Assembly: GCA_949300375.1 (NCBI GenBank)
Contig: CASGEB010000009.1
Span: 1-61,819, forward strand
Direction of reading: 5' to 3'
Source of the DNA: an uncultured Pseudomonadota bacterium
Lineage (GTDB): Bacteria; Pseudomonadota; Alphaproteobacteria; RF32; CAG-239
DNA: 61,819 bases
Below, piece after piece: positions 16,757-25,543 of the stretch. A program made the translations under genes and the position numbers. The stretch's first letter is position 1, and every line of letters starts with the position of its first letter. The notes under the pieces were generated by a model that made no database searches, was not told the origin of the DNA, and was given only the letters and a program-made list of their open reading frames with translations.

Positions 16757-18709
16757 TTATTCGTCGTAAAAACGAAAAGTCAGTCCGCCGGTTACCGGAT
16801 TAGCCTCCCGCAGCATCGCCTTAATCCTGTCGCCGAGTCGAAATTCCCGCTTGCTTCGCACTCCGGATAAAGAAAGCTTGTTTTCCGGCAAAATATAACG
16901 GTCATTCGGCAGCGTTTTCATAAGAATCAGCCCTTCGGCGCCGATGTCTTCAATCCGGACAAAAATCCCGGCACTGCTGAAACCGGTTATCACCACATCA
17001 AAAACCTGCCCTTGCGCCGGCTTGAGATACGCGGCCAGATAGCGCGACAACATTTCTCTTTCGGCATTGACGGCCTTACGCTCCGTTTCTGAAATATGAG
17101 CGCCGATGTCTTCAAACAGCTTGTTGTCGGCACGCTCATTCAACGCCCCTCCGTCAGGCAGTTTCAAAGCTTTAATCAGTGCTCTGTGAACCAGCAAATC
17201 TGCATACCGCCGGATCGGCGATGTAAAATGCACATAATCCTTCAGCCCCAATCCGAAATGCCCGATATTATGCGGACTATACACGGCCTGAGACTGCATC
17301 CGCAAAATCAAATCGCTGATGCCCGACTGCAGCCCCCGCTTTTCACAAGTCTCGGCAATTTTATTAAAATGCCCGGGCTTCAAGGCAGAAAGATCAGGAA
17401 GTTTCATTTTCAGTTCCCGCAGCAATCCTTCCAAATCCGGCAGCCTTTCCGCCCGCGGCTTGTCATGAATCCTATACATGACCGGTATTTTCTTTTTCTT
17501 CAAAGTCTGCGCCGCCGCAACATTTGCCGCAATCATAAACTCCTCGACAATCTTTTCGCTGAGCAGATGAGGGCATTTTTCCACAGACTTGACTGCGCCG
17601 GATTTGTCAAACCTGACTTTAAACTCATCGGTCTCCAGCTCCAGCGCTCCGCGTTTTTTCCGGGCTTTTGCCAAAGCCTGATAAGCCTCCCAAAGGGGCA
17701 TAATGACCGGATAAAAAAGCGGAGCCGTTTTATCGTTTCTGTTGCCGTCCAGCGCATTCTGTACTTCACTGTAAGTCAGCCTCTCGGCAGACCGGATAAC
17801 TGCCCGGTGAAAATTATGGCTCAGAATTTTCCCGTCATTGTCAATTTCAATAAAACAAGCCAGCACCGGACGTTTTTCGCGCGGCCGCAGCGAGCATAAA
17901 TCATTGCTCAAAACTTCCGGCAGCATCGGCACGACCATATCCGGCAAATAGACCGAATTTCCGCGCTTATAAGCCTCCCTGTCAAGTTCGGACAAATCCC
18001 GCACATAAAAGGCCACATCGGCAATCGCCACGCCGAGACGAAAACCGGTCGGCGTTTTTTCTGCCCAAACAGCATCGTCAAAATCTTTGGAATCATCTCC
18101 GTCAATCGTTACAAACGGCAGATTTGTCAAATCCAAACGCGCCGACGGATCAAAATCGGGCAGTTTTTTGACCTCTTTATTCGCCTTGTTCGAAAAAACA
18201 AACGGAATATCATACTTGTCCAACACCAAAACGGACGTTGCCTTATGAAGGTCAAACGGACCGATAACCCTGATGATGCGTGCAGTCTTAAACCTTTTGT
18301 CCCCTTCCAGAAAAAAGCTGACAAAATCGCCTTCTTTCAATCCCTTGCCGGAATTCAGCCAATATGTTTCACGCGAATTCTTTTCTGCGCTGACCACCAA
18401 CGCCTTTTCGCCATACTTTTCAATCACGCCGTAACGCTTTTCCACAAAATCATCTGCATTGCCGAGACGGGTAACCGGACGGGCTGAAAAAACGCCATGC
18501 AGATAAAACAATTTGGCCAAAACCACATCGCCCGGCATCAGCGCCGGTTTTATTCTTTTATTCGGCTGCACAAAAATCTCCGCCCCGGAAGGATTGTGCT
18601 TTTCACAAACAGTTCTGGCCAAAAGTTCTCCGTCTTCCGTTTCGCCGCAAATTTCAATTTTTATCAATTCCGGCAGCCGGCGTTTGCTTTTTTTAACTCT
18701 CTTAGCCAT
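16757..18709 (-). CDS. rnr: Ribonuclease R (RNB-family exoribonuclease)
   Basis: RNase R degrades structured RNA 3' to 5'. The 650-residue protein has the RNB catalytic core (TIDGDDSKDFDDAVWA with the metal aspartates, near residue 200, and GNSVYLPDMVVPMLP) and a C-terminal S1 domain (FDVVITGFSSAGIFVRIEDIG). It is shorter than E. coli RNase R (813), mainly through a reduced N-terminal cold-shock region. Length and sequence fit RNase R rather than RNase II. The start overlaps the xthA stop by one base (TGATG), so the two are coupled. In several alphaproteobacteria rnr follows topA; here it does not. Confidence 0.92.
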   Translation of the reverse strand: MAKRVKKSKRRLPELIKIEICGETEDGELLARTVCEKHNPSGAEIFVQPNKRIKPALMPGDVVLAKLFYLHGVFSARPVTRLGNADDFVEKRYGVIEKYGEKALVVSAEKNSRETYWLNSGKGLKEGDFVSFFLEGDKRFKTARIIRVIGPFDLHKATSVLVLDKYDIPFVFSNKANKEVKKLPDFDPSARLDLTNLPFVTIDGDDSKDFDDAVWAEKTPTGFRLGVAIADVAFYVRDLSELDREAYKRGNSVYLPDMVVPMLPEVLSNDLCSLRPREKRPVLACFIEIDNDGKILSHNFHRAVIRSAERLTYSEVQNALDGNRNDKTAPLFYPVIMPLWEAYQALAKARKKRGALELETDEFKVRFDKSGAVKSVEKCPHLLSEKIVEEFMIAANVAAAQTLKKKKIPVMYRIHDKPRAERLPDLEGLLRELKMKLPDLSALKPGHFNKIAETCEKRGLQSGISDLILRMQSQAVYSPHNIGHFGLGLKDYVHFTSPIRRYADLLVHRALIKALKLPDGGALNERADNKLFEDIGAHISETERKAVNAEREMLSRYLAAYLKPAQGQVFDVVITGFSSAGIFVRIEDIGAEGLILMKTLPNDRYILPENKLSLSGVRSKREFRLGDRIKAMLREANPVTGGLTFRFYDE

Positions 18710-19503
18710 CAGTTTTTCAACTCAACTATCAACGGCGTATGGTCGGACGGTTTGAAACTGCGTCTGGGGTTCTTGTCTACTTCGCAGAAAGACAACCGGT
18801 CGGCTGCTTGCGGCGAAAGCATCATATAATCGATTCGCATTCCGTTGTCCGCAAAAAAAGCCTGCCCGGCATAATCCCAAAACGTATAGCCTTTTTCCTG
18901 CGGATGCAAAAGCCGGAAAGCATCATAAAACCCAAGATACCTGATAGCCGTCAGTTTTTGCCGGACTTCTTCCCGGCACAAAGCATTATTCAAAAAAGCC
19001 TTCTCATCATACACGTCCCCTGCCGTCAAAATCACGTTAAAATCGCCTCCGAGCAAAACCGGACGGTTCAGCAGCAGCAAATCTTTTGCGTGCGCATACA
19101 AGGCGTCCATCCATTTGAGCTTATAAGCATATTTGCTGTCATCGTCAGGATTATTATACGGAGGATTCCCATTCGGCAAATAAAGCGACGCCGCACGCCA
19201 GACATCGCCGGCCGCTTCCGTTTCCACTTCCAGATACCGGGCTTGCTCATCTTTCAAACCGGGCAGCCCCTCTTCAATCACCTTTATCTTTTTTTTGGAA
19301 AGAACCGCAACGCCGTTATAGCTTTTCTGTCCGAGGATTGCCGCCTCATAACCGGCTGCCTGCAGTTCAAAAAAGGGAAAACCGTCATACTCGGTCTTAA
19401 TCTCCTGCAGCAAAACAATATCCGGACTTTTCTCTCTCAGCCAGCTGAGCAAATTCTCCATCCGGGCATTAATCGAATTTACGTTATAAGTTGCTGCAAT
19501 CAT
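18709..19503 (-). CDS. xthA: Exodeoxyribonuclease III-type AP endonuclease
   Basis: This enzyme incises DNA at abasic sites in base-excision repair and has 3' exonuclease activity. The 264-residue length is standard. Catalytic motifs of the exonuclease/endonuclease/phosphatase fold are complete: YNVNSINAR (Asn), LLQEIKTE (Glu), GGDFNVI (Asp/Asn), DYMMLSP and SDHTPLIVEL (Asp-His at the C-terminus). It is the first gene of the xthA-rnr-S41 run. Confidence 0.94.
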   Translation of the reverse strand: MIAATYNVNSINARMENLLSWLREKSPDIVLLQEIKTEYDGFPFFELQAAGYEAAILGQKSYNGVAVLSKKKIKVIEEGLPGLKDEQARYLEVETEAAGDVWRAASLYLPNGNPPYNNPDDDSKYAYKLKWMDALYAHAKDLLLLNRPVLLGGDFNVILTAGDVYDEKAFLNNALCREEVRQKLTAIRYLGFYDAFRLLHPQEKGYTFWDYAGQAFFADNGMRIDYMMLSPQAADRLSFCEVDKNPRRSFKPSDHTPLIVELKN

Positions 19504-19580
19504 CTCTTTTACCTTTTATTTAATCATTTTGCTTATACTCTTACAACGGATTTAAAATATTTTCAAGGAAAGATAATCTC

Positions 19581-20735
19581 ATGGAACTTGCCACCTATGC
19601 CACTCTGCCGGAACAAAGCCGCGGACGGCTTCACCCGGACTTTGCCAATCTCATCCGTTCGCCGTTCCAGCGCGACCGCGACCGTCTGATTCACTCTTCG
19701 GCCTTTCGCCGCCTTGACGGAAAAACACAGGTGTTTGCCTATCACGAAGGCAAAAATTACCGCACCAGACTGACTCACAGCATTGAGGTTGCCCAGATTA
19801 CCCGGACATTATGCAAAAGCCTCGGATTAAACGAAGAACTCGGAGAAGCCATTGCCCTGGATCATGATCTCGGACATTCCCCGTTTGGCCACGCCGGAGA
19901 GCGCGGTCTGCAAAAAGTTATGAAAAAATATGGCGGTTTTGACCACAATGTCCAGGCTCTGAAAATCGTAACCAAGCTTGAAACCCATTATCCGGACTTT
20001 CCCGGACTGAACCTGACCTGGGAAACCCTTGAAGGAACGGTCAAACATAATGGCCCCGTTAAAGGCTCCCTCAACAATTACCTCAAACAATTCAATCAAA
20101 TTTTTGATCTTGATTTGAAACACTATCCGTCGTTAGAAGCTCAAATCGCCGCCAATGCCGATGACATCGCCTATTTAAATCACGATATTGAAGACGGTTT
20201 TCGCGCCGGATTTTATACATTGGAGCAAATGCGGGAACTGCCTTTCATCAAAGAAATTTTAGACGGCCTGCATAAAAGCCATCCCGGCTCCGATGCCAAT
20301 GTCTGCATCTATGCCGTTACCCGGAATATGATTGCCAAAATGGTTTTTGACCTGCTTGACAACACCCGTGCCAATTTACAGAAATACAACATTCATACAG
20401 CCGAAGACGTAAGAAAACACAACGGTTTTCTGGTTTGTTTTTCACCGATGGTCGATGCCGAAATCTCACGGCTGCGCATTTTTTTAAAAGAACATTTCTA
20501 CACTCACACCAACGTTGTCCGGATGGATATGAAATCGCAAAAAATCATCGAAGAACTGTTTAATGTCTTTATGTCCGACTGGAAACTTCTTCCGGATTCC
20601 GAACGCCGCCTTTTGAGCGGGCAAAGTCCGGAAAACCAGATTGCCGACGTCATCTGCGCCTACATTGCCAATATGACCGATATGTACGCCATAGAAGAAC
20701 ACCAGAAGCTTTTTGACAATCTGACCAGATTTTAG
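19581..20735 (+). CDS. dgt: dGTPase-like HD-domain triphosphohydrolase
   Basis: This is a type-2 dGTPase-like protein of 384 residues, which removes triphosphate from dNTPs. The HD metal site is clear: His in RTRLTHSIEVAQ and HD in ALDHDLGHSPFGHAGERGL; the final Asp is in NADDIAYLNHDIEDG. The N-terminal RGRLHPDF and SAFRRLDGKTQVF segments are also typical. It is divergent from xthA; AAGGAAAG precedes the ATG. In many alphaproteobacteria argS and then a SPOR gene follow; here the SPOR gene follows directly and argS is absent. Confidence 0.92.
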   Translation: MELATYATLPEQSRGRLHPDFANLIRSPFQRDRDRLIHSSAFRRLDGKTQVFAYHEGKNYRTRLTHSIEVAQITRTLCKSLGLNEELGEAIALDHDLGHSPFGHAGERGLQKVMKKYGGFDHNVQALKIVTKLETHYPDFPGLNLTWETLEGTVKHNGPVKGSLNNYLKQFNQIFDLDLKHYPSLEAQIAANADDIAYLNHDIEDGFRAGFYTLEQMRELPFIKEILDGLHKSHPGSDANVCIYAVTRNMIAKMVFDLLDNTRANLQKYNIHTAEDVRKHNGFLVCFSPMVDAEISRLRIFLKEHFYTHTNVVRMDMKSQKIIEELFNVFMSDWKLLPDSERRLLSGQSPENQIADVICAYIANMTDMYAIEEHQKLFDNLTRF

Positions 20736-20807
20736 GCTTTTGTTAAAAAATTATAAAGCTTTTATGATTATACTCAAAGTCAGACAATTACTTTAGGGAG
20801 ATAAAAA

Positions 20808-21764
20808 ATGTTTCCGGGGCTTCCTGACGACAACCAAGACAAACGCATAACCGCCGAACGCTTTAGCGAATTCCGGCAAAATATTGACAACCAGAATAAT
20901 TTTGCCTTTGAAGAACGGCGAAACGATCTGAACCGCTCAAAAAATGTTTTTATCGGCGCTGTTTCCGGCGTTGTTCTGGCCGGCATCGTCGGCTGGTTTG
21001 TTCTGTCGCCCCGCTACGCTCAGAATGATACAGCCGAGATTCCGGTTATCCGCCGTCCGCAGGCTGCCGTAAAAGTCCAGCCCAGCGATCCCGGCGGTAT
21101 GGAAATTCTTAACCAGGATAAAACTGTTTACAATATCATTGACAAAACATCAGGCGGAGAAAAACCGTCTGTAGAAAAACTTCTTCCGCCGCCTGAAGAA
21201 CCTCAAATTCCGGTAGTCTCCGCTGTTGCACCGGCAGCCGAAACAAACGCCGCGGCTAACACCGCAACAGAAATCAAAAAATCAGAAGTCAAAGCTGCGG
21301 AAGAAATCAAAGAAACCGCACCGGCTCAGGTTCTGATTTCCCAAGCGCAGGAAATTATAAAAACCGAAGAAAAGAAAAACGCTGTGCCGCTTCAACCGGC
21401 TAAAGAACAGGCTCCGGCTGCCGGACAGGAAAAGAAGATCGTCAACCTGCCGTCTATTGCCGTGCCAGAGCCGCAACCTGCCGCGCTGACCGTTGCTGAA
21501 AGCGGAAAAATCCCCGCCGGGCAATGGACGGTTCAGTTGATGTCTTCGCCTAACCAGAAGGCTGTTCAGTCCTCCTGGACAAACCTGAGCAAAAAACACG
21601 CATTCCTTGCACCTCTGCCGCATGAAATTGAAGCCGCGGACTTAGGCGCCAAAGGAACATACTACCGCCTGTACGCAGGAGCATTTGCCAACCGTGCCGA
21701 TGCCGACAGTTTGTGCGGACAAATCAAAAATGCCGGCGGCAGCTGTATTGTAAAGAAAAAATAA
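20808..21764 (+). CDS. SPOR-domain membrane protein
   Basis: The 318-residue protein has a cytoplasmic N-terminus of about 45 residues, one membrane segment (NVFIGAVSGVVLAGIVGWFVL) and a long Pro/Ala/Glu/Lys-rich periplasmic linker. The C-terminal SPOR domain covers about residues 240-318 (WTVQLMSSPNQKAV, TYYRLYAGAFANRADAD). SPOR domains bind denuded glycan at the septum, so a role in cell division or envelope remodelling is likely. It is 4 bp before the M50 gene and near nagZ, a peptidoglycan-recycling enzyme. Confidence 0.9.
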   Translation: MFPGLPDDNQDKRITAERFSEFRQNIDNQNNFAFEERRNDLNRSKNVFIGAVSGVVLAGIVGWFVLSPRYAQNDTAEIPVIRRPQAAVKVQPSDPGGMEILNQDKTVYNIIDKTSGGEKPSVEKLLPPPEEPQIPVVSAVAPAAETNAAANTATEIKKSEVKAAEEIKETAPAQVLISQAQEIIKTEEKKNAVPLQPAKEQAPAAGQEKKIVNLPSIAVPEPQPAALTVAESGKIPAGQWTVQLMSSPNQKAVQSSWTNLSKKHAFLAPLPHEIEAADLGAKGTYYRLYAGAFANRADADSLCGQIKNAGGSCIVKKK

Positions 21765-21768
21765 GCTT

Positions 21769-22425
21769 ATGGCAGCCGGTTTAATCATCAGCCTTTGCGC
21801 GGCAGTCATCGCCATCGTCGCCCACGAAATATCCCACGGCTGGGCAGCCCGGCTTTTGGGCGACGACACGGCATACCGGATGAACCGGCTGTCATTAAAT
21901 CCGCTGCATCATATTGATCCGGTCGGCACAATTATTCTGCCGGCTGTCTTAAGTCTTTCCCACTTGCCGGTTTTTGGTTGGGCAAAACCCGTTCCCGTCG
22001 ATTTTTCCCGCCTTCGCAATCCGACTTGGGCTGTTGTCGTCGTTGCCGCGGCAGGAATTGTTACCAATCTGGTTCTGGCGTTTATTTCCGCTTCGCTGAT
22101 TGTTTTTCACGCACCTGTTATGCCGGATGCTCTGAAAGCTTTTTTATCGGCATTCGCCATTGTCAATCTGGTTCTCGCTTTGTTTAACCTGATCCCCGTC
22201 CCGCCGCTTGACGGCTCAAAAATATTTTTCGGCTGGATTCAAAAACCCTGGGCGCAAAAATACGTTTTGTTTGAACGCCGGATGATTATACCGCTGCTGC
22301 TGGTTTTAATCATCCTGCCTTGGCTCGGACGGCAGTTCGGCTTCGGCGGAGACATTCTTACCGCCTACTTCAACTACGGACTGGGCGCGTTATTCCGCTT
22401 CATCCGCTTTATATACGGACTCTGA
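21769..22425 (+). CDS. M50-family (site-2-protease-like) membrane metalloprotease
   Basis: The 218-residue protein is almost entirely hydrophobic. It has the zinc motif HEISHG near residue 20 in the first membrane segment and PVPPLDGSKI near residue 145, equivalent to the NPDG motif that gives the third zinc ligand. There is no PDZ or CBS domain, so it belongs to the short YwhC/Rip3-type M50 group, distinct from RseP at 32742. The substrate is unknown. It lies between the SPOR gene (4 bp) and nagZ (10 bp), so all three are probably co-transcribed. Confidence 0.9.
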   Translation: MAAGLIISLCAAVIAIVAHEISHGWAARLLGDDTAYRMNRLSLNPLHHIDPVGTIILPAVLSLSHLPVFGWAKPVPVDFSRLRNPTWAVVVVAAAGIVTNLVLAFISASLIVFHAPVMPDALKAFLSAFAIVNLVLALFNLIPVPPLDGSKIFFGWIQKPWAQKYVLFERRMIIPLLLVLIILPWLGRQFGFGGDILTAYFNYGLGALFRFIRFIYGL

Positions 22426-22435
22426 GGAGAAAAAT

Positions 22436-23521
22436 ATGAAAAAACCAATCCTTGCCGCTATGCTGTCTTGTTCAGGAACCTGCCTGACCGATGACGAAAA
22501 ACGGATATTTTCAGAATTCAATCCGCTGGGCATTACGCTGTTCAACCGCAATATTTCAAATCCTCACCAGATAAAAAAACTTGTGGCCGAAATCAAAGAA
22601 GCCATCGGCCGTAAAAGCGTATTGATTGCCATCGACCAGGAAGGCGGACGCGTCCGGCGGCTTCACGAACCGGATTTTCGGAGTTATATGGCGCAGCGCC
22701 AGCTTGGTGAAATTGCCGAAAGCTGTGGGCTTGACGAGGCAAAAAAAATCGCCGCCGCTCACGCTTGGCTGATTGCCGATGATTTATACGGTCTGGGAAT
22801 AAACTGGAACTATGCCCCTGTTATAGACCTTTGCCACCCGCAAACATCAAAAGTCCTGGCAAGCCGCTGTTTTTCCGCCTCTCCTCAAATCAATGCCGCA
22901 TTGGCAAGAACTATGCTTGAAACCTACCGACAAAGCGCCGTATGCCCCTGCATCAAACACCTTCCCGCCCTGGGACCGGCAGAAACCGATCCGCATCTGG
23001 AACTTCCGGTTATCCGCTGCCCGCTGAAAGAACTGGAAAAAGACTTCTCTGTTGCAGCTTCTCTGGCTGCCGACACGCCGGCCGCCATGACGGCTCATAT
23101 CCTGCTGCCGGAAATAGACAACCGTCTGCCGGCCACCCAGTCAACAAAAATTATTGCCGAAATCATCCGCGGTTTAATTGGTTTCCAGGGCTTTTTAATC
23201 AGCGATGCCATTGATATGCGCGCCTTAAACGGCTCCCTCGGATTAAAAACACAGCTTTCGCTTGACGCGGGCTGCGATGCTGTCTGCTATTGCGGCGGAA
23301 CGCTGCAGGGACTCACGGAAGTTTGCAAGAACTGCCGCCCGCTGAGCGATATTTCCTGCACCCGGCTTGAAAAAATCCGAAACCTCATTGCATCACCGCA
23401 CAAAACTGTTGATATTCCGCAAATTTATAAAGACTATTTGCATTTTAGTGTTAATCTGAAAAACTATGATGAAGATTATGATGCGACGGAAGTCCTGCAT
23501 CGTATGACATCCAACCAATAA
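22436..23521 (+). CDS. nagZ: Beta-N-acetylhexosaminidase (GH3), peptidoglycan recycling
   Basis: NagZ removes GlcNAc from anhydro-muropeptides in the cytosol. The 361-residue protein has IDQEGGRVRRL, the nucleophile in LISDAIDMRAL and the catalytic Asp-x-His loop as TDPHLELP. The usual KHFPGHG motif before that loop reads KHLPALG, so its second His is replaced by Leu, while the Lys-His and the Asp-His dyad are kept. GGAGAAAAAT precedes the ATG. Activity is likely but the altered loop deserves testing. Confidence 0.88.
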   Translation: MKKPILAAMLSCSGTCLTDDEKRIFSEFNPLGITLFNRNISNPHQIKKLVAEIKEAIGRKSVLIAIDQEGGRVRRLHEPDFRSYMAQRQLGEIAESCGLDEAKKIAAAHAWLIADDLYGLGINWNYAPVIDLCHPQTSKVLASRCFSASPQINAALARTMLETYRQSAVCPCIKHLPALGPAETDPHLELPVIRCPLKELEKDFSVAASLAADTPAAMTAHILLPEIDNRLPATQSTKIIAEIIRGLIGFQGFLISDAIDMRALNGSLGLKTQLSLDAGCDAVCYCGGTLQGLTEVCKNCRPLSDISCTRLEKIRNLIASPHKTVDIPQIYKDYLHFSVNLKNYDEDYDATEVLHRMTSNQ

Positions 23522-23533
23522 AGGAGAAAATAC

Positions 23534-23725
23534 GTGTTTACCGGCTTGTTAGAATGGATATTAATCATTGCGGCAATCGTAATTATTTTCAATGCCAACA
23601 ACTTGTCTTCCTGGAAAGAAACTGCCCGCAAAAAAATCGATGTATTAAAAAAAGCGGCGGCAGAAAAAAAAGTTGAACTCGAAAACAAAATCAACACTTC
23701 CAAAAATAAAAAAGACAAAGAATAA
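23534..23725 (+). CDS. TatA-like small membrane protein (tentative)
   Basis: The 63-residue protein starts with GTG after AAGGAG. It has one N-terminal membrane segment (LLEWILIIAAIVIIF), a short hinge and an amphipathic, then highly charged, Lys/Glu-rich helix (ETARKKIDVLKKAAAEKK). This is the layout of TatA, and tatA follows nagZ-scpAB in many alphaproteobacteria. The hallmark FG before the amphipathic helix is FN here, and no tatB, tatC, scpA or scpB is nearby. It could be a divergent TatA or an unrelated single-span protein. Confidence 0.55.
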   Translation: MFTGLLEWILIIAAIVIIFNANNLSSWKETARKKIDVLKKAAAEKKVELENKINTSKNKKDKE

Positions 23726-23751
23726 TCCTCAGATAAATGTCTCTGATGTCC

Positions 23752-23788
23752 AAAATCGCGGTATTCTCAAGAATATTGCGATTTTTTA
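23752..23788 (+). terminator. Terminator after the SPOR-M50-nagZ-TatA-like run
   Basis: AATCGCGGTATTCT pairs with AGAATATTGCGATT (two G-U pairs) and is followed by a T-run. Confidence 0.75.
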
Positions 23789-23807
23789 TATAAAAATCAA
23801 ATAACTA

Positions 23808-23836
23808 TAGACTTTTCCCTGAATTTATGCTATATT
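23808..23836 (+). promoter_or_regulatory. Possible promoter of the 23885 gene
   Basis: TAGACT (23808-23813), a 17-bp spacer and TATATT (23831-23836), about 48 bp upstream of the ATG. The match is moderate. Confidence 0.4.
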
Positions 23837-23884
23837 TGATTATAGATTGTTAGAATAACAATTAATTTTACGCGGAGAAAGGCC

Positions 23885-24322
23885 ATGAGCATTAGCGCTA
23901 CCAGAAGAGTAACCGGCTCACCGAGAACCGATCGCAACTACACAGTTTCCCGTGGGCATGGCGAAAGTTTTGTGGAAAACGTCGACACATCCAACAATGT
24001 GTTTATTAATGAAGACGTCCGCAACGATGATAACCGGAGACAAAATCCCAAACAAAAATTTCAAGACGAAACAACGTCTGAAAAAAGTTCATCGTCGTCT
24101 ACTTCTGCCGCCTACGTTCCCAATGCAATCGAAGCCATTGCGGCCAGCAATTTGTATGAAACTTCCGGAGAAAATGCTTATCATTCGACCAAAAACGTCA
24201 GCGTATATGACAACAATCAGTCTTATGTCAAAGATGATAACAACGACAAACTTCCGCAATCTTATCTGAAACATTTCTACGAAAACAATCAGCCGCCGGA
24301 AGAAGTTGACGAACTGGTATAA
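23885..24322 (+). CDS. Hypothetical low-complexity hydrophilic protein
   Basis: I do not recognise this 145-residue protein. It is rich in Ser, Asn, Asp and Glu, with a SSSSSTSA run near the middle and no hydrophobic segment, signal peptide or Cys. The composition suggests a largely disordered cytoplasmic protein. GGAGAAAGG precedes the ATG and a candidate promoter lies upstream, which supports a real gene. It stands between two terminator-bounded units, with cspA 125 bp downstream on the same strand. Confidence 0.6.
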   Translation: MSISATRRVTGSPRTDRNYTVSRGHGESFVENVDTSNNVFINEDVRNDDNRRQNPKQKFQDETTSEKSSSSSTSAAYVPNAIEAIAASNLYETSGENAYHSTKNVSVYDNNQSYVKDDNNDKLPQSYLKHFYENNQPPEEVDELV

Positions 24323-24447
24323 CCTTTTTTCTAATTTCCATTGCCTTTAAAACCCCCTTTTCCGACTTATATGGAAAAAGGAACAAAAATCTTTCGAAAA
24401 TCAAAAGATTACAAACCGGATTAAAACAACAACAAAAGGATATATCA

Positions 24448-24657
24448 ATGCAAAAAGGTACTGTAAAGTGGTTTAACGTCAAAAAGGGCTATGGTTTTAT
24501 CACTCCGGAAAACAGCGACAAAGACATCTTCGTCCACATCACGGCTTTGGAAAAGAACGGTCTTCGCCGTTTAAATGACGGCGACGTCGTCAACTTTGAG
24601 GTTTACAATGACCGCGGCCGTCAGGCAGCCGGAAACATCGACCTCATCCGTCAATAA
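24448..24657 (+). CDS. cspA: Cold-shock-domain protein
   Basis: This is a single 69-residue cold-shock domain. The RNA-binding motifs KGYGFI (RNP1) and DIFVHI (RNP2) are intact, and it begins GTVKWFNVKKGYGF as in CspA. Such proteins melt RNA secondary structure; whether this one is cold-induced cannot be told. The 125-bp gap upstream holds a hairpin (CCTTTTCC/GGAAAAAGG near 24356-24382) that may be part of its leader. A strong terminator follows. Confidence 0.95.
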   Translation: MQKGTVKWFNVKKGYGFITPENSDKDIFVHITALEKNGLRRLNDGDVVNFEVYNDRGRQAAGNIDLIRQ

Positions 24658-24667
24658 CAACGGCTTA

Positions 24668-24728
24668 AAGCTCCCGTTTTGATCTGTCCAACTTTTGGGA
24701 AACAGATCACACCGGGAGTTTTTTTATT
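24668..24728 (+). terminator. cspA terminator
   Basis: A long stem (AGCTCCCG...GATCTGT with ACAGATC...CGGGAGTT, with an internal mismatch region) followed by a T-run. It lies about 60 bp before the convergent Cys-rich gene D. Confidence 0.75.
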
Positions 24729-24786
24729 ATTTATACAAGTCAAAAATCTTTTCAAACCCCAAACTACGGAACATATTACTAAAAAA

Positions 24787-25386
24787 TTACTGACATACAT
24801 AATATGCATTGCCAAAATAACCATAGTAACTATCTCCTTCACAAAGCTGGAAAACAGGATTGCGGCCGGAAGCACGGCAGCTTGCATGCATATCGCTGCA
24901 ATCCGGATAACCGCGGTATCTGCATTGTTCATAACAGCTCCGGCCATAGTAGCTTTGACAATAACTGTCATTGGAATTTGAAGTTCCGCCATTATACCCG
25001 CATTCATAAACATATCCGCAACACCAGCCGCTTGCTGAAACAGAAGTAAAACACGTTCCGTTATAACAGCTTTGCCCGCTTGAGCATTTGGAAGAACCGC
25101 AGGAAGCGTAATAAGTTACGCCATTTCTGACGCAGGAGGAAGAGCCTGGGTTTTGGCAGTTAGCGGCGCAGGCCTCGGCGGTGTAGGTGTAATCGCAGGT
25201 CTGCGGGTCGAAACAAAAATATTTTGTTGTGTCAAACGGACATTTAACCCCGTCGTTCGGGCATTCATCGGCGGTATATTTATAACCCATTGCCTCACAG
25301 TCCGGGGTCTGGGTGCAGGCCGCTAAGACATAACCGGATGCAAGAGCGGTACAGCACAAGGCGCTCCAAAAAATATATTGTTTCAT
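24787..25386 (-). CDS. Cys-rich secreted protein D (alpha + beta + gamma)
   Basis: The start at 25386 is preferred: it follows GGGAGAGG and gives a signal peptide (MKQYIFWSALCCTALASGYVLA), while the longer open frame begins upstream of the promoter -10. The 199-residue precursor has alpha (about 23-58, 5 Cys: PDCEAMGYKYT, CPFDTTKYFC), beta (about 60-110, 8 Cys: SCVRNGVTYYASCG) and gamma (about 118-199, 10 Cys: WCCGYVYECGYNGGTS, GRSCYEQC, GYPDCSDMHASCRASG). Gamma is very close to those of E and F. It is a single gene with its own copy of the promoter module and a leader of only about 28 nt. Function unknown. Confidence 0.88.
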   Translation of the reverse strand: MKQYIFWSALCCTALASGYVLAACTQTPDCEAMGYKYTADECPNDGVKCPFDTTKYFCFDPQTCDYTYTAEACAANCQNPGSSSCVRNGVTYYASCGSSKCSSGQSCYNGTCFTSVSASGWCCGYVYECGYNGGTSNSNDSYCQSYYGRSCYEQCRYRGYPDCSDMHASCRASGRNPVFQLCEGDSYYGYFGNAYYVCQ

Positions 25387-25420
25387 CAAACCTCTCCCGT
25401 CAAAACAAACACATAGGGAT

Positions 25421-25481
25421 ACTATACCACACCTCAAACGAATAGTCAATATATAATGAAAAGTATGACGGGGATTTTGGC
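25421..25481 (-). promoter_or_regulatory. Shared Cys-rich-gene promoter module, copy 4 (gene D)
   Basis: On the minus strand: GCCAAAAT (25481-25474), TTCATTA, 4 bp, TTGACT (25449-25444), a 17-bp spacer and TATAGT (25426-25421). The element spans 61 bp, as in the other three copies. Between the GCCAAAAT and TTCATTA boxes it is almost identical to the copy at 61708 (CCCCGTYAYACTT). Confidence 0.85.
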
Positions 25482-25543
25482 CAAAAGACAAAAAAATTCC
25501 TTAATTTTTCTAAAAATTAAGGGACTTTGAAAAACAAAAAAAC

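Noticed and set aside
24787-25491. Longer form of Cys-rich gene D starting at 25491
   Set aside because: That start lies upstream of the -35 and -10 boxes and would bury the signal peptide.
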